This document shows positions 37,989 through 49,649 of a DNA stretch of 64,000 nucleotides, in pieces. Positions within the stretch are counted from its first letter, which is position 1. Every line of letters starts with the position of its first letter. The translations under genes and the position numbers were made by a program. Source of the stretch: Limnomonas spitsbergensis. Its lineage: Eukaryota; Chlorophyta; Chlorophyceae; Chlamydomonadales. The stretch spans positions 2,293,501 through 2,357,500 of the forward strand of contig JAYJMM010000118.1 in NCBI GenBank assembly GCA_037349105.1. Direction: 5' to 3'. The notes under the pieces were generated by a model. That model saw nothing but the letters and a program-made list of their open reading frames with translations. It made no database searches and had not been told where the DNA came from.

Positions 37989-40900
37989 ATGAGGGCGCTA
38001 CAAAGCGCCTCCTGGAATCTGATCGGCGTGGCGGCAGCCGGGAGGATTGCAGGTGCTTCTGGCCGAGCTTTACAGCTGACGCAAACGGACGTCCTTCTAG
38101 AGGTACTAATATAAATCGATCATGCATGGGGCACTCAGTTGTGGCTCCCATTGGGAGGTGGTCCCACCAGTGGCAAGATCCTGGCCGACACAAATCATAG
38201 CCTATTCCTGATTTCCCTAGCCTTGTTGCTGAGTGGCAGCTGCAGGCACCACGATCCTACCTGAAGCTTTCAAACATGCAGGCAGCTGTCTTCTCAGGAT
38301 TGTGTGGGAGGTAATGTGTGGAAGTTAAGCACCCTCTGCCCCCCTCCCTCCCACCCCTGTCAATGCACAGTTCCTACGACCCCAGGCAGTCCTCGCCTGG
38401 TCGCTGCTCAACATCAGTAATACAGCAGCAGAAATCAGCAGCACTCAATCCAAAGCGGGCACTGTTGTCCAGGGAGGGGCCCTAGGGACCTCAGGCCGCG
38501 CACCCTCAGGCCGTGCACCCTTGGGCCGTGAACCAATGAGTGCTCCCAGCTTATCCCCGCAAGGCAACCCAGCTTCGGGCCACGCCTCCACAAGGACACT
38601 ACCATGCAGACCAGCAGCCACAGGTCCCAATCAGCGAGCAGACACTCGTACCGATCAGGTAATGACAACAACTCACCTCAAGCAGCAAAGCTGGTTGGGT
38701 GTAGCCACAGCCCCAAGCAGCAGGCCTTCAAGGGGTCAGGATGCAGCGACAGCCTCGAGCAGCAGGCCTTCAGAGGGCCAGGATGCAGCCACAGCCCCGA
38801 GCAGCAGGCCTTCAAGGGGCCGGGATGCAGCCGCAGCCCCGAGCAGTAGACCTTCAAGGGGCCAGGATGCATCAGCAGCCCCAAGCGGCAGGCCTTCAAG
38901 GGACCAGGATGCAGCCGTAGCCCCGAGCAGTAGACCTTCAAGGGGCCAGGATGGAGCTGCAGCCCCGAGCAGTAGACCTTCAAGGGGCCAGGATGCATCA
39001 GCAGCCCCAAGCGGCAGGCCTTCAAGGGGCCAGGATGCAGCTGCAGCCCCAAGCGGCAGGCCTTCAAGGGGCCAGGATGCAGCCGTAGCCCCAAGCAGTA
39101 GACCTTCAAGGGGCCAGGATGCAGCAGCAGCCCCGAGCAGTAGACCTTCATGGGGCCAGGATGCAGCCGCAGCCCCAAGCGGCAGGCCTTCAAGAGGCCA
39201 GGATGCAGCCGCAGCCCCAAGCAGTAGACCTTCAAGGGGCCAGGATGCAGCAGCAGCCCCAAGCAGTAGACTTTCAAGGGGCCAGGATGCAGCAGCAGCC
39301 CCGAGCAGTAGACCTTCAAGGGGCCAGGATGCAACCACAGCACTGAGCAGTAGACCTTCATGGGGCCAGGATGCAGCCGCAGCTACAAGCGGCAGGCCTT
39401 CAATGGATTGGGATGCAGCTGCAGCCCCGAGCGGCAGGCCTTCAAGGGGCCAGGATGCAGCTGTAGCCCCGAGCAGTAGACCTTCATGGGGCCAGGATGC
39501 AGCCGCAGCCCCGAGCGGCAGGTCTTCAATGGATTGGGATGCAGCTGCAGCCCCGAGCGGCAGGCCTTCAAGGGGCCAGGATGCAACCACAGCACCGAGC
39601 AGTAGACCTTCATGGGGCCAGGATGCAGCTGCAGCCCCGAGCGGCAGGTCTTCAATGGATCGGGATGAAGCTGCAGCCCCGAGCAGTAGACCTTCAAGGG
39701 GCCAGGATGCAACCACAGCACCGAGCGGCAGGTCTTCAGTGGATCGGGATGAAGCTGCAGCCCCGAGCAGTAGACCTTCAAGGGGCCAGGATGCAGGCGT
39801 AGCCCCGAGTAGTAGACCTTCAAGGGGCCAGGATGGAGCCGCAGCCCCGTGCGGCAGGCCTTCAAGGGGCCAGAATGGAGCCGCAGCCCCAGGCAGCAGG
39901 CCTTCTTCGGAGCAGGATGTGCCTGCACTTGTCTCGCAGGCCATCCCACAGCGGAGGCTCCGTCAGTCGGAGCAGAAGGAGAGGCATGAAATGCACCTAC
40001 TGAAAAAGCTCCTGCATAAGCACATCAAGCTGGAAGAGAAGGAGGTGCATAAGTTGAAGCATCGGAAGAAACAGCAGGAGGTATGGGCGATGAAGCAGCA
40101 GCAGGGCAGAGAGACAGCCACACCCCTGAATAGATGGATGGATGAAACCCCAGCCCTGAGCAGCAGACCTCCCATGGGTTGGGACACAGCCTCAGCCCCA
40201 AGCAGCAGACCTCTCATGGGTCGGGAGACAGCCTCAGCCCCAAGCAGCAGACCTCTCATGGGTTGGGGGACAGCCACACCCCCAAGCAGCAGACCTCTCA
40301 TGGGTTCGGAGACAGCCTCAGCCCCAAGCAGCAGACCTCCCATGGGTCGGGAGACAGCCTCAGCCCCGAGCAGCAGACCTTCAATGGGTCGGGACGCAGC
40401 CACAGCCCCAAGCAGCAGACCTCCCATGGGTCGGGAGACAGCCTCAGCCCCAAGCAGCAGACCTCCCATGGGTCGGGAGACAGCCTCAGCCCCAAGCAGC
40501 AGACCTCCCATGGGTCGGGAGACAGCCACACCCCCAAGCAGCAGATCTCCCATGGGTCCGGAGACAGCCTCAGCCCCAAGCAGCAGACCTCTCATGGGTC
40601 GGGAGACAGCCTCAGCCCCAAGCAGCAGACCTCTCATGGGTTGGGGGACAGCCTCAGCCCCAAGCAGCAGACCTCTCATGGGTCGGAACGCAGCCACAGC
40701 CCCAAGCAGCAGACCTCTCATGGGTTCGGAGACAGCCTCAGCCCCAAGCAGCAGACCTCCCATGGGTCGGGAGACAGCCTCAGCCCCAAGCAGCAGACCT
40801 TCAATGGGTCGGGACGCAGCCACAGCCCCAAGCAGCAGACCTCCCATGGGTCGGGAGACAGCCTCAGCCCCAAGCAGCAGATCTCCCATGGGTCGGGAGA

Positions 40901-41919
40901 CAGCCTCAGCCCCAAGCAGCAGACCTCCCATGGGTCGGGAGACAGCCACACCCCCAAGCAGCAGATCTCCCATGGGTCCGGAGACAGCCACAGCCCCAAG
41001 CAGCAGACCTTCAATGGGCTGGGACGCAGCCACAGCCCCAAGCAGCAGATCTCCCATGGGTCCGGAGACAGCCACAGCCCCAAGCAGCAGACCTCCCATG
41101 GGTCGGGAGACAGCCACAGCCCCGAGCAGCAGACCTTCAATAGGTCGGGACACAGCCACAGCCTCAAGCAGATGGATGGAAGAGACCCCAGCCCTGAGCG
41201 GCAGGCCTGTAATGAGTCCAGGAGCACCTGTAGCCAACTTGCAGCAGCAGCACCGGCAGCTGACGCCAAAAGAGGTGCACGAGGAGAAAAAAGTGAAGGG
41301 GATGGAGAGAAAACGGGAGCGGATTCTGCAGGAGAGGGAGGAGAGGGCGCGTAGGAGGGTTTGGTCGAAAGGGAAGCAGCGGGAGCGGCAGCTGGAGAAG
41401 CAGGCAAAAGTGGAGGTCAAGGAACTGAAGGAGGACATGCGGCAGCAGAGGCATCAAGAGAAGATGGCCCAGGATCTGAAGCAGTTCCAGGAGAGGCATA
41501 ATGAGCGCCACGTACAGCGCGAGCAGATGCTGGAACAACATCGGAAGCGGAAGCAGGGGCAGGACGAGCTACGGCAGCAGGGTCTGCAAGGGAAGAAGCT
41601 GGCAACGCTGCCATTGCAAGGTCAGGAGCAACTGCAGCAGCAGCAAGCGCAGCCGCAGCAACAGCAGCAACGCCCGCATGCACAACAGCAGCAGATTGAG
41701 GAGCAGCAGCAACAGCAGATAAAGCAGCAGGAGCAGCAGCAGAAGAAGAAAAACAAGAAGAAGCAGGTCAAGAAGAAGAATAAGCAGGAGCAGTCCGACC
41801 CCTCAATTGCAGCTGTTCCCTCTGATGCACCTGCACCCTCCGTCCTTGTTGCGCCTCCGTCTATCTTGACAGCATTGAGGCACTCACGCTCCCCCAGCCA
41901 AGCTGCTCAACATGGCTGA
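37989..41919 (+). CDS. Large 14-residue-repeat protein with basic coiled-coil segments, two exons
   Basis: Exon 1 is 37989-38102 (38 codons, MRALQSASWNLIG start) and exon 2 is 38371-41919, joined in phase 0 across GTACTA...GCACAG; total about 1220 residues. The same exon pair, with the same lengths and junction, exists in the paralogue at 45833-48141, which supports the model. After a short N-terminus come about 30 units of the type DAAAAPSSRPSRGQ. A Lys/Glu-rich helical segment follows (HEMHLLKKLLHKHIKLEEKE), then about 27 more units of the type ETASAPSSRPPMGR. The C-terminal 230 residues are rich in Arg, Lys, Glu and Gln, with poly-Gln runs and a coiled-coil pattern. No known domain is recognised. 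Function unknown; the composition suggests a disordered scaffold, possibly nuclear. Confidence 0.75.
38700..39910 (+). repeat. 42-bp coding repeat array, block 1
   Basis: About 29 units of 42 bp, each encoding fourteen residues, without spacers. The unit contains AGCAGTAGACCTTCAAGGGG or close variants. Substitutions are scattered, with several higher-order repeats (for example SSMDRDEAAAP-type pairs). Because the unit length is divisible by three and lacks stops in other frames, long opposite-strand frames appear as artefacts. Confidence 0.9.
40155..41175 (+). repeat. 42-bp coding repeat array, block 2
   Basis: About 24-27 units of 42 bp, each containing CAAGCAGCAGACCTCCCATG or similar. It differs from block 1 in the unit end (MGRETAS instead of RGQDAAA). 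A longer period is visible, with runs of several units repeated almost exactly (about 40320-40560 against 40740-40980), showing recent block duplication. Confidence 0.88.
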
Positions 41920-43215
41920 GGCTCCTAGCCAATCCCGTCTTGGACAGGTATGGCCTTTCACAGGCATGCACAATTGTTTGACATGTGCTGCTTTTGAAGA
42001 AAAACGATTACCGGTACAGATAAAGCTTACTCCTAGTTGGGCCTTCCTTGGTCACCTTGTTGTGTTCTATGGTCTTCCTGCTGGCACTGCCTGGCCCTTC
42101 TAAAATCATCCACTGGTTGAATACGTAGGCACCGTAACATCCACCTAGGAATGGCTTTTGCAGGTGGATGTGCTGATGCCTGCATTGCACTGCAATCACT
42201 AATTGATGGAGCCTGGCCTGTTTTGATTAGTATGCACTGCATTCTTCATGCAGCGAGTGAGCCATAGAGTTCAGGCGGTGGGAACTAGCCCAGAGGTAAG
42301 CTTTGCCTGTCTGAGTCAACTGACGCATATTGGCAGAGGGCATGAGCCCAGTGTTTAGCTTTGCCTGTGTCCAACAAAACGTATTGGTGGAGGGCATGAA
42401 GCCAGAGGTAACAAAGTGGCTTGTGCACTGCAACATATATTTGTGTGTGTCTATAGGTATGTTGATATGCTCAGTTTCTTTGATCAAAGCATGTATTTGT
42501 GGTGGGTAGCTGTGATAGCTTCACAGCTTGTACCGGGTGCGGGCATGGCCTGGGCCCCGAGCCTTATGATCCCTTTCTTACCAGAGTCAGGAGCCCAGCC
42601 TCAAGGGCGGCTTAGCCACCAGCGAACTGTATCTATGTTTACAGAATCCCTTAATCCTCGCATCAAAACGTATTTAATTTTCATCCATCGAAAAGCAGCA
42701 CTGCCAGCGGTTATGACTGTTACAAAAGGGCTGTCTTTCAGAAAGGAAACGAAAACTATGTCCCGCAGGGACGTGAGGGTGAAGGAAGCAGTGCAGCATG
42801 GGTCAAGGCCGCGTCTGTGCCTTTGCTTCCTTTGTCTGTGCCTATGCTGCTGCCATTGCTGTTGATGCTCCTGTTGCTTGCGTCTGTGCCTTTCCTTTCG
42901 CCTGTGCCTGTGCCTATGCTGCTGCCATTACAATTGCCGTTGATGTTCCTGTTGCTAGCTTCTCTCCACCCCTGTGGCCTGCATCCTCACAGGAGTACGA
43001 AAGAACCGTTCAGGCTTTTTGCACCGCATCAAGAACAGGAGTCGCCTCTGCTTGAGGTGTCACGACGTATGGGTGCACCGCACGTATGGGTGGCTTGTAC
43101 CGCTTTTTGGTTTCGGATTTCATCTGTTTGTGGTACTTAGAAGATGCCTGGCTAATTCCAGGCATTCTTCTCTTCTTACTCAAGTAACATACCGAAGTTG
43201 AATCACCCTGCTATC
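41920..43215. other. Intergenic region with partial tandem repeats
   Basis: No gene is supported. A TACCGGTA palindrome lies at 42009-42016. A stretch near 42828-42960 contains two copies, about 70 bp apart, of a block built on CTGTGCCTATGCTGCTGCCA and GATG-TCCTGTTGCT. Parts of 42240-42300 resemble 48480-48530 downstream of the paralogous repeat-protein gene, so the duplicated segment extends past the coding region. Confidence 0.5.
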
Positions 43216-43970
43216 TGTAAACTGTTCTGGGATTAACGTCCAACTGTGATATTTCGGCCTCTTATCAAGGCCAGGACACTGCACTAATAGGAGATCTCTA
43301 GTTTACACTACACTGATCCTATTTCTCCAAGACCACATCATTCAGTAATAGGCCCTGATCGTTACACTGATCGAATATCTCTAGTTAACCACTACACTTA
43401 TTCGTGATCTCTAGCATCAGCTTCTCTACTTCATCCATCTCAGCTCTATCTCTCGATTATACCCTACACTGTGAGCTTCAACAGTTCTATCTCTAGGCTA
43501 TAACTCGACACTGTGAGCTGCTACCCAAGCCTTTCCTGGCTACCAAGTCGATTTACTGCACCAGCAGTCGATCCTCCTCATCAGAGAGTCGCCTCTTCGG
43601 CTCCACATTTCTCATCACTTCGGCTGGATCGACTCTCAAGTCCGTTCCACACCATTTCCTATTGTCAACAGTCGGCTTCAGTACAACTAGCCCCATCAGG
43701 AACGAGTTCACTTCGCTACTTTTGTCAACAGTAAGAGAGGAATCATCAAAGGTTAGTGCAGTAACCCGAGGATAAGTCGAGGATAAACTGTCTGCCAGCA
43801 GTTTATCGCTCCTGCACACGCTAGTTAACCCCTATAAAGGGCACTTAGCACTCCAATAGTGTCTTCTGTGCGCAGTGAAACTTCACGTTCACTGCTGCCT
43901 CGTGACAGAGGATTACCTGACTCGGCACACATCGCCTCCGCGCCTGGCATTACCATTGTATCAGAGGGGT
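43216..43970 (+). mobile_element. Probable solo or 5' LTR with primer-binding-like site
   Basis: The segment begins near TGTAAACTG, contains a TATA-like CCCTATAAAGGGCAC at about 43829, and ends TTACCA at 43955. Right after it comes TTGTATCAGAG, close to the TGGTATCAGAG primer site that many LTR retrotransposons match to initiator tRNA-Met. No gag or pol follows; the sequence passes instead into DNA related to the duplicated PqqB-like locus. An 88-codon minus-strand frame inside (43819-43553) is probably not a gene. Left boundary is uncertain. Confidence 0.4.
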
Positions 43971-44207
43971 CAGCTCTTGTCACCAGCATCACTGCTAAGG
44001 CCTCTTAAGCAGCTGCTGGAGCTCAGGCCGCCGCCGCAGACGACGGTCCGAGTCTCCTATGCCAGACATGGTTGAGTGCGCACGCTCGCTGTTCATGGGG
44101 TGCATGAAGCTGCACCATGAGGACGAGCTGAAACAGGGAAGGAGCGGGTCCGACTCCATGCACCATCTCTCTAGTACATGATACAAACAGCTGATATTAA
44201 CTGACAC

Positions 44208-45492
44208 CTGTGTGGTACAGTCGCAATTGTGATGGGCAGGCCCGTCGTCAGCTGTATAGCCACTCCAGGCTGAGGGACGTGTACCGTTAAGATGCCTAGC
44301 TGCACGCAGTACAACCACAGCTGCTTTTGGTACAGGAAATTAGAGGCTGATGTGGTTCAATACCGCGTGAGCCCTGATGACTGGGCCATCTCTAGAAGCA
44401 GGAGGGCACGCGTTCGTGAAAGTGGAGCTGAGGGGTGGCACATCGGGATGCAAAACTGATTTACCATGAGGGTCAGACTCAAAGTATTTCCAAATATTTC
44501 CAAGCAACAAAAAATATAAGGTATGGCCACCAGGGTACGGTAGGGCGGGCATGATGACGACAGGGTGTGGTCCATTTAGACAAAAGTGACGTTTGTGATG
44601 TGTTGTAGCAGGCCAGCCCAGCTCCATGACTTCATGCTTACCTGCCTGGATTTAACTGATGGCATGGTGACTGTATTGGGAGGAAGCATCATGATGCTGG
44701 CTTATATACTAAGGCCAGTTATCGCTATGGGTATTATATGAAGCGCTTGATCTTTCCATTTATTTGAAATGACACGTACCAACTCACACGGACATCTTCA
44801 TATATCTGATATACCGATACCTGTACATCTTCATTTCCCACATTTAAATTATGTTGCAGTGCAATGTTTGTATGCACTTTCCCCATTTCAATAACAAAAT
44901 TTGCAGGCAGGCAGGCCGCAGTTCCTATTCCTGATTTACCATATTGGGTTTGGGAAGGGCTTATCTGCTGTGCCAGACTTATTTCATTGTGGTTTGGAGG
45001 AAACCAATCCGAGCATCCGATTTGAGACAGGTGCCCGCAATCCGGTTATAACATGAAATCAATTGGGACGGGCATAGGGGACAAGACAAACCAGGGGTCC
45101 CCCTTGGCTTCTTACCAGCAAACAATCATAAACCGTGGCGTAGATTGAAAGTCCAGACTACTGGCAGTGCCAATACCAGACATATGGTTATATCTATGCA
45201 GCGTATGGTGGGGGCCAGTTAAGCCATGCAGCACTGCAGCCACAGCTGTTACTGCTTCTTCATTCTCCTGCCGCTGCTCCTGCTTCGCAAGTGTGCCTGT
45301 TTTACTATCAGCGTGAGGCTCACTGTATGCTGTGCAGTTAAGGCCATCAGAGTTGCAGTCCCGGCAGCTGCAAGCCATGTGGGGCACTCCCTCATCCTTT
45401 GCCACACCAAGGATCATCACCTTGCAGGTGCTGCCATACCCCGGGTGTTCATATCCAATGCTAACAGTTTCGTGTACGTCCGTGTTCATCAT
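44208..45492 (-). pseudogene. Broken paralogue of the PqqB-like gene
   Basis: Two exons of the 34130-37565 gene are recognisable: exon 1 (45492-45116, with LGVAKDEGVPHMACSCRDC in place of LGVAQDGGVPHMACTCRNC) and exon 3 (44380-44208). The second has exactly the 173-bp length of its counterpart and still reads LYQKQLWLY, LGILTVHVPQPGVA and TVPHR. It carries an in-frame TGA at 44359-44357, where the intact gene has a Cys codon. The exon with the metal-binding HxHxGH motif and the last three exons are absent; the sequence runs into the probable LTR instead. Exon 1 has also lost most of the low-complexity insert. I call this a truncated pseudogene, though exon 1 still has a good donor (GTAAGA). 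Confidence 0.8.
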
Positions 45493-45832
45493 AGCATCAG
45501 AAGCACCAGAAGGGCTTAGGCTGGCTGTGTGAACGAGTCAGCAGGAATAGCATGACACAGCCAGGGTGACAAGAACACTTTAGAACAGAGTCTCAGGGGG
45601 GTTGACAAGATAGAAAACGCCTGCGCGTGTAATACGATGAACATCGGGATTCGGTAGCACCGTTCGGGTCTCCCCTGGTTCGAGTGGTCGTTCGTGTTGA
45701 ATCGACCTCCGAAACCGAGCCCCTCCCGAAAAGGATGTCGTTCGATCTAAGGCAGATGCTTACAGCAAAGCGACACTGCACTGCCGACTTGAAATTCGAG
45801 CTATCAGGACTTACATACCGTATCTCACTGAG
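45493..45832. promoter_or_regulatory. Putative bidirectional promoter, copy 2
   Basis: This is the counterpart of 37566-37988, 340 bp long, between the pseudogene start (45492) and the second repeat-protein start (45833). It keeps the blocks GAAAACGCCTG (about 45612), TTGAATCGACCTCCGAAACC (about 45697) and TACCGTATCT just before the ATG. Confidence 0.45.
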
Positions 45833-48141
45833 ATGAGGGCGCTGCAAGGCGTGTCCTGGACAATGATCGGTGCGACGGCAATTGGGTGGACTGCTGGCCC
45901 TGCTGGCAATGCTTTACAGCTCTCGCATTCGGGTGTCTTACCAGAGGTATGTAGACGTATACCTCTATCACCTGCATGTTGTTTTTTAAACATCATGGAC
46001 GTGAGTGTATCCTCCCTCGGCAGTGGAGTAAGGGAGCCTCCATTTTTGCCCAATCATGGGCCAATGAGTGTTGGCTTCCATGGGAAATGAGTTCCTACCA
46101 GAGGCACGATTTGGACCAGACACAAATCACGACCCTTTCCTGAACGCCCTTGCCTTCAGGCTGAGTTGCAGCTTCACATACCGGTACATTGATGTTACCT
46201 GAAGCTCCCAGCCATGCAGGCACCCTGTCTGCGCAAGGCCCTCACCATCACGGTCATGCCTGGACGGTCATGTGCTTGAGGTCATGTGAGGGAGGTTGTG
46301 GTTACAAGTTTAATGCCCTGTTCCCCCCTCCCCCCAACACCCCTATCACTGCACAGCCCCTACGGACCTTGGCAGTCCTCGCCTGGTCGCTATTCCACAC
46401 AAATGCATCCACAGCAACAAGCGCGTACCATAGTTCAAGTGCAGCAACAACAGAAAGCGCTCAACCCACGGTTGGCCGAGCTGGCTCATCTGCCCGGGGA
46501 GGGACCCTAGGGACGTCAAGCTGTGCACTCACGGAACATCCTCCAAGCAGCCCGGCAGCCGCAAGTCTCAGCCAGGTGTGGAGCATGCCAACTAAGCAGA
46601 TAGTAGCAACGATCCAGATGGGGCAGCTTAGCTGGAAAGATGTAGCCGCAGTCCTGAGCAGCAGGCCTTCAACCAGCCGGGATGCAGCCACAGGCCCGGG
46701 CAGCAGCCCTTTAACGAGCCGGGATGCAGCCGCAGGCCCAAGCAGCCGACTGCCAACGGACCAGGATGCAGCCACAGGTACCAACCAGTGGGCAGACACT
46801 CGTCCCAATCAGGTGCTGACAATGACCGAAGTCAGGCAGCATAGCTGGTTGGCTGCTGCCACAGCCCCAAGCACGGGCTGGGATGCAGCCGTAGCCCCGA
46901 GCAGCAGGCCCTCAATAGATTGGGATGGGGCCACTGGCCCGAGCAGCAGGCCTTCAATGGGCCAGGATGCTGCCACAGCCCCGAGCAGCAGGCCTTCAAT
47001 GGGCCGGGATGCTGCCACAGCCCTGAGCAGCAGGCCTTCAATGGGCCGGGATGCTGCCACAGCCCCGAGCAGCAGGCCTTCAATGGGCCGGGATGCTGCC
47101 ACAGCCCCAAGCAGCAGGCCTTCGATGGATTGGGATGGCAGCACTGGCATGAGCAGCAGGTCTTTAAAGTGCCAGGATGCTGCCACAGCCCCGAGCAGCA
47201 GGCCCTCAATAGATTGGGATGGCGCCACTGGCATGAGCAGCAGGTCTTCAAGGGGTCAGGATGCTGCCACAGCCCCGAGTAGCAGGCCTTCAATGGATGA
47301 GGATGCTGCCACAGCCCCGAGCAGCAGGCCCTCAATAGATTGGGATGGCGCCACTGGCATGAGCAACAGGTCTTCAAGGGGTCAGGATGCTGCCACAGCC
47401 CCGAGTAGCAGGCCTTCAATGGATAAGGATGCTGCCACAGCCCCGAGCAGCAGGCCCTCAATAGATTGGGATGGCGCCACTGGCATGAGCAGCAGGTCTT
47501 CAAGGGGTCAGGATGCTGCCACAGCCCCGAGTAGCAGACCTTCAATGGGCCGGGATGGCGCCACAGCCCCGAGCAGCAGGCCTTCAAGGAACGAGGATGC
47601 AATCTCAGCTGTGAGTCTGACGCCTTCAATGGCAAGTGATTATGTCTCCCTGGAGCAGCATCTGGAGATGGGGCAGCGGCGCATACAGTTTATCATAGAA
47701 AGGGCTCAGCGGATGGCGGCGGGGAAGCTGAAGGAGAAGCAGGAGAAGCAGAGTCAAGAGTTAAAGAGGTTTCAGATGATGAGGCTGATGAGCCAACCAA
47801 TGAAGAGGGGAAGGGGTGGGTGGGAGGAGCCCAGAGACTGGAAGGAGTTCGAAAAGCTGAAGCAAAAGCGGTTTGATGCGATACAAATGCAGGATCTGCA
47901 GCAGATTCATCAAACGCAGTTGGCGAAGCGGAAGCAGAGGGCACTGGGGAAGATTGTGGGCCTGCAGCTGAGGCTGAGTGTGGAACAGGAATTGATGTCT
48001 GAGAACCCAGAGCTACGGCAGTTGCCAAACCAGAGACAACACCTGCAGGAGGAGCGCAAGAAGAAGGGACCAACTTTGCAGGAGAAGCGCAGGAAGCAGC
48101 AAAATATGCGGGAGAGACGTAAGTTACTTTCAGGGTTTTAG
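45833..48141 (+). CDS. Second 14-residue-repeat protein, two exons
   Basis: Exon 1 is 45833-45946 (38 codons, MRALQGVSWTMIG start) and exon 2 is 46357-48141, joined in phase 0 after GCACAG; about 632 residues. N-termini of the two paralogues align over the junction (LTQTDVLLE-FLRPQAVLAWS against LSHSGVLPE-PLRTLAVLAWS). A central array of roughly 20 fourteen-residue units (DAATAPSSRPSMGR and a variant DGATGMSSRSSRGQ) is about one third the size of the array in the first gene. The C-terminal 170 residues are Lys/Glu/Gln-rich and coiled-coil-like but poorly alignable to the first gene. A GTAAGT near the end (48120) leaves open a further exon. Function unknown. Confidence 0.72.
46915..47590 (+). 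repeat. 42-bp coding repeat array of the second repeat protein
   Basis: About 16 clean units of 42 bp with a superimposed three-unit period of 126 bp (about 47205-47580), in which a PSIDWDGATGMSS unit, an SSRGQDAATAPSS unit and an SRPSMDEDAATAPSS unit alternate. The higher-order period shows block duplication after the paralogues separated. Confidence 0.85.
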
Positions 48142-49649
48142 GTGATACAAAGAGGATGCAATGCGGCGTCCTCCTCCTACTGAGCCAGCCCTTGGTGGGT
48201 ATTTGCTTCCTCGGAGAGATAAACTTGAATAAACTGATAACGGATGTGGCCTTCATCAAGGACTGCCCTTTTTGGCGGTCATTTTGGCCACCTTGCTGCG
48301 TCATTCCTGTTTCACTGCCTGGCCCCTTGCGATCCCCTGCTTGCGATCAAGGTTGTTGGGATGGATAACGTCTCGCTGTAACTACAAAAATTGTATGGCT
48401 TTTGTTGGGTTGTATGTGCTCTTACTTGGTTAGCACTGCAAACAATCATTTGAGTCTGGCCTGTTTTAGGCCGTCTGGCCTTCTGAGCTTGAGTGTCCAG
48501 ACAGAGGAAACTAGCCCGGGGGCCGGATTTGCCGGTTAACAGGAGCAAGTAAATTTTTGACTGACCCGTTCAGCTTGTTTGAAGGCATGTAAGCATGCTG
48601 GGTGGCTGTGGTAACATCCATTGTGTATTTGTCAAATTGTCTCAGACGACTTGTGGCCTGTAGGGGTATCATAGGTATGGTGGCAGTTGTTTCTGCTGAC
48701 CGGTTGAGATGATCTAATAACTATGGACGGTGGGGGGGCATGTATTAGCTTGCAATCTAAACTCTCACAGAAAACGATTGGACCGAAGTGGGTAGGTTGG
48801 TGGATGAACCATGCAGCTGCAAACGGCATTGCCGCACTGCTTCTTACCACCAAGTGGACACCAGCTAGTGCGAAAGAATGGATCCCATATTATCTTGTCA
48901 GAGATCCACTTTTCCATCCAGCAAGGGACTCATTCGTCCAGGCAGGGCGACTTGATATTGAGCCCCCAGAGCGGCCAGGGCAGCATTGTTCCTGATTTCA
49001 GAGCCCCCACCTGCCTCGAGGTGGAGCTCTAAGCCCTTGAAGACAAAATCGTGCACATTACGAAGAAGTAAAGAAGTCCGGAGGAATGTGATCTGTAACT
49101 CAACTAAGCCAACGGGTGAATTGGTGTTATTTTGTGATTTGTGCACCATCCAGCTGAGCATAATATTTGATGCATGGGAAAGGTTTCAGCAAACTGTGTG
49201 GTTCGGGGACTACATTATTAGATTAACTGGGACAGTGGAGGAAAACCAGTAGCCACACTGGGCAAGCAACATAGGCCATGCACTTTCAAACCTGGCAGGT
49301 GAAGCGCGACATCTCACGAGTATGAAAGTGTCTGGAAATTCTTGTCCAGTGGCATAACGTGAAATACATAGATCAAACAGTCTGGGCAGTGTCTGCTTAT
49401 ACTCCCTCCCCCGAAGAGCACACTCAGTCGAGGCCCCTGCCCGGCTCCAGAGGCCATCAATGGGGAAGCGGGAGTTGTGTCAGTCGAGCTGGTCGAAAAA
49501 GCAGCAGGCTCAGCATGCAATACAGAAACACAAACTGTGTGTCAAGCACGATCTGCCAGGCCACTGAATTTAATAGGCTGCGTATTCCACTATTTGTCAT
49601 TATCAGAAGCCTGCAGTCCAGGCAAACACACTTTTGTTCTTGATTTATT
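48142..49649. other. Intergenic region, no supported gene
   Basis: Part of the left end resembles the DNA downstream of the first repeat-protein gene. A minus-strand frame (49161-48898) has protein-like composition (GLELHLEAGGGSEI onward) and a possible acceptor, but it matches no family I know. It lies downstream of the stop of the next minus-strand gene, so I do not call it. Confidence 0.45.

Noticed and set aside
38678..39949. Long minus-strand open frames (up to 402 codons) opposite the first repeat block
   Set aside because: They arise because the 42-bp unit is free of stops in most frames. The plus-strand frame has a splice-consistent first exon shared with its paralogue and non-repeat coding ends.
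39963..41438. 491-codon minus-strand frame and 391-codon alternate plus frame over the second repeat block
   Set aside because: Same artefact of a stop-free 42-bp repeat; the frames carry no non-repeat conserved parts.
48723..49161. Overlapping open frames of about 90 codons on both strands
   Set aside because: No splice continuity or family motif; kept only as a remark under the intergenic entry.
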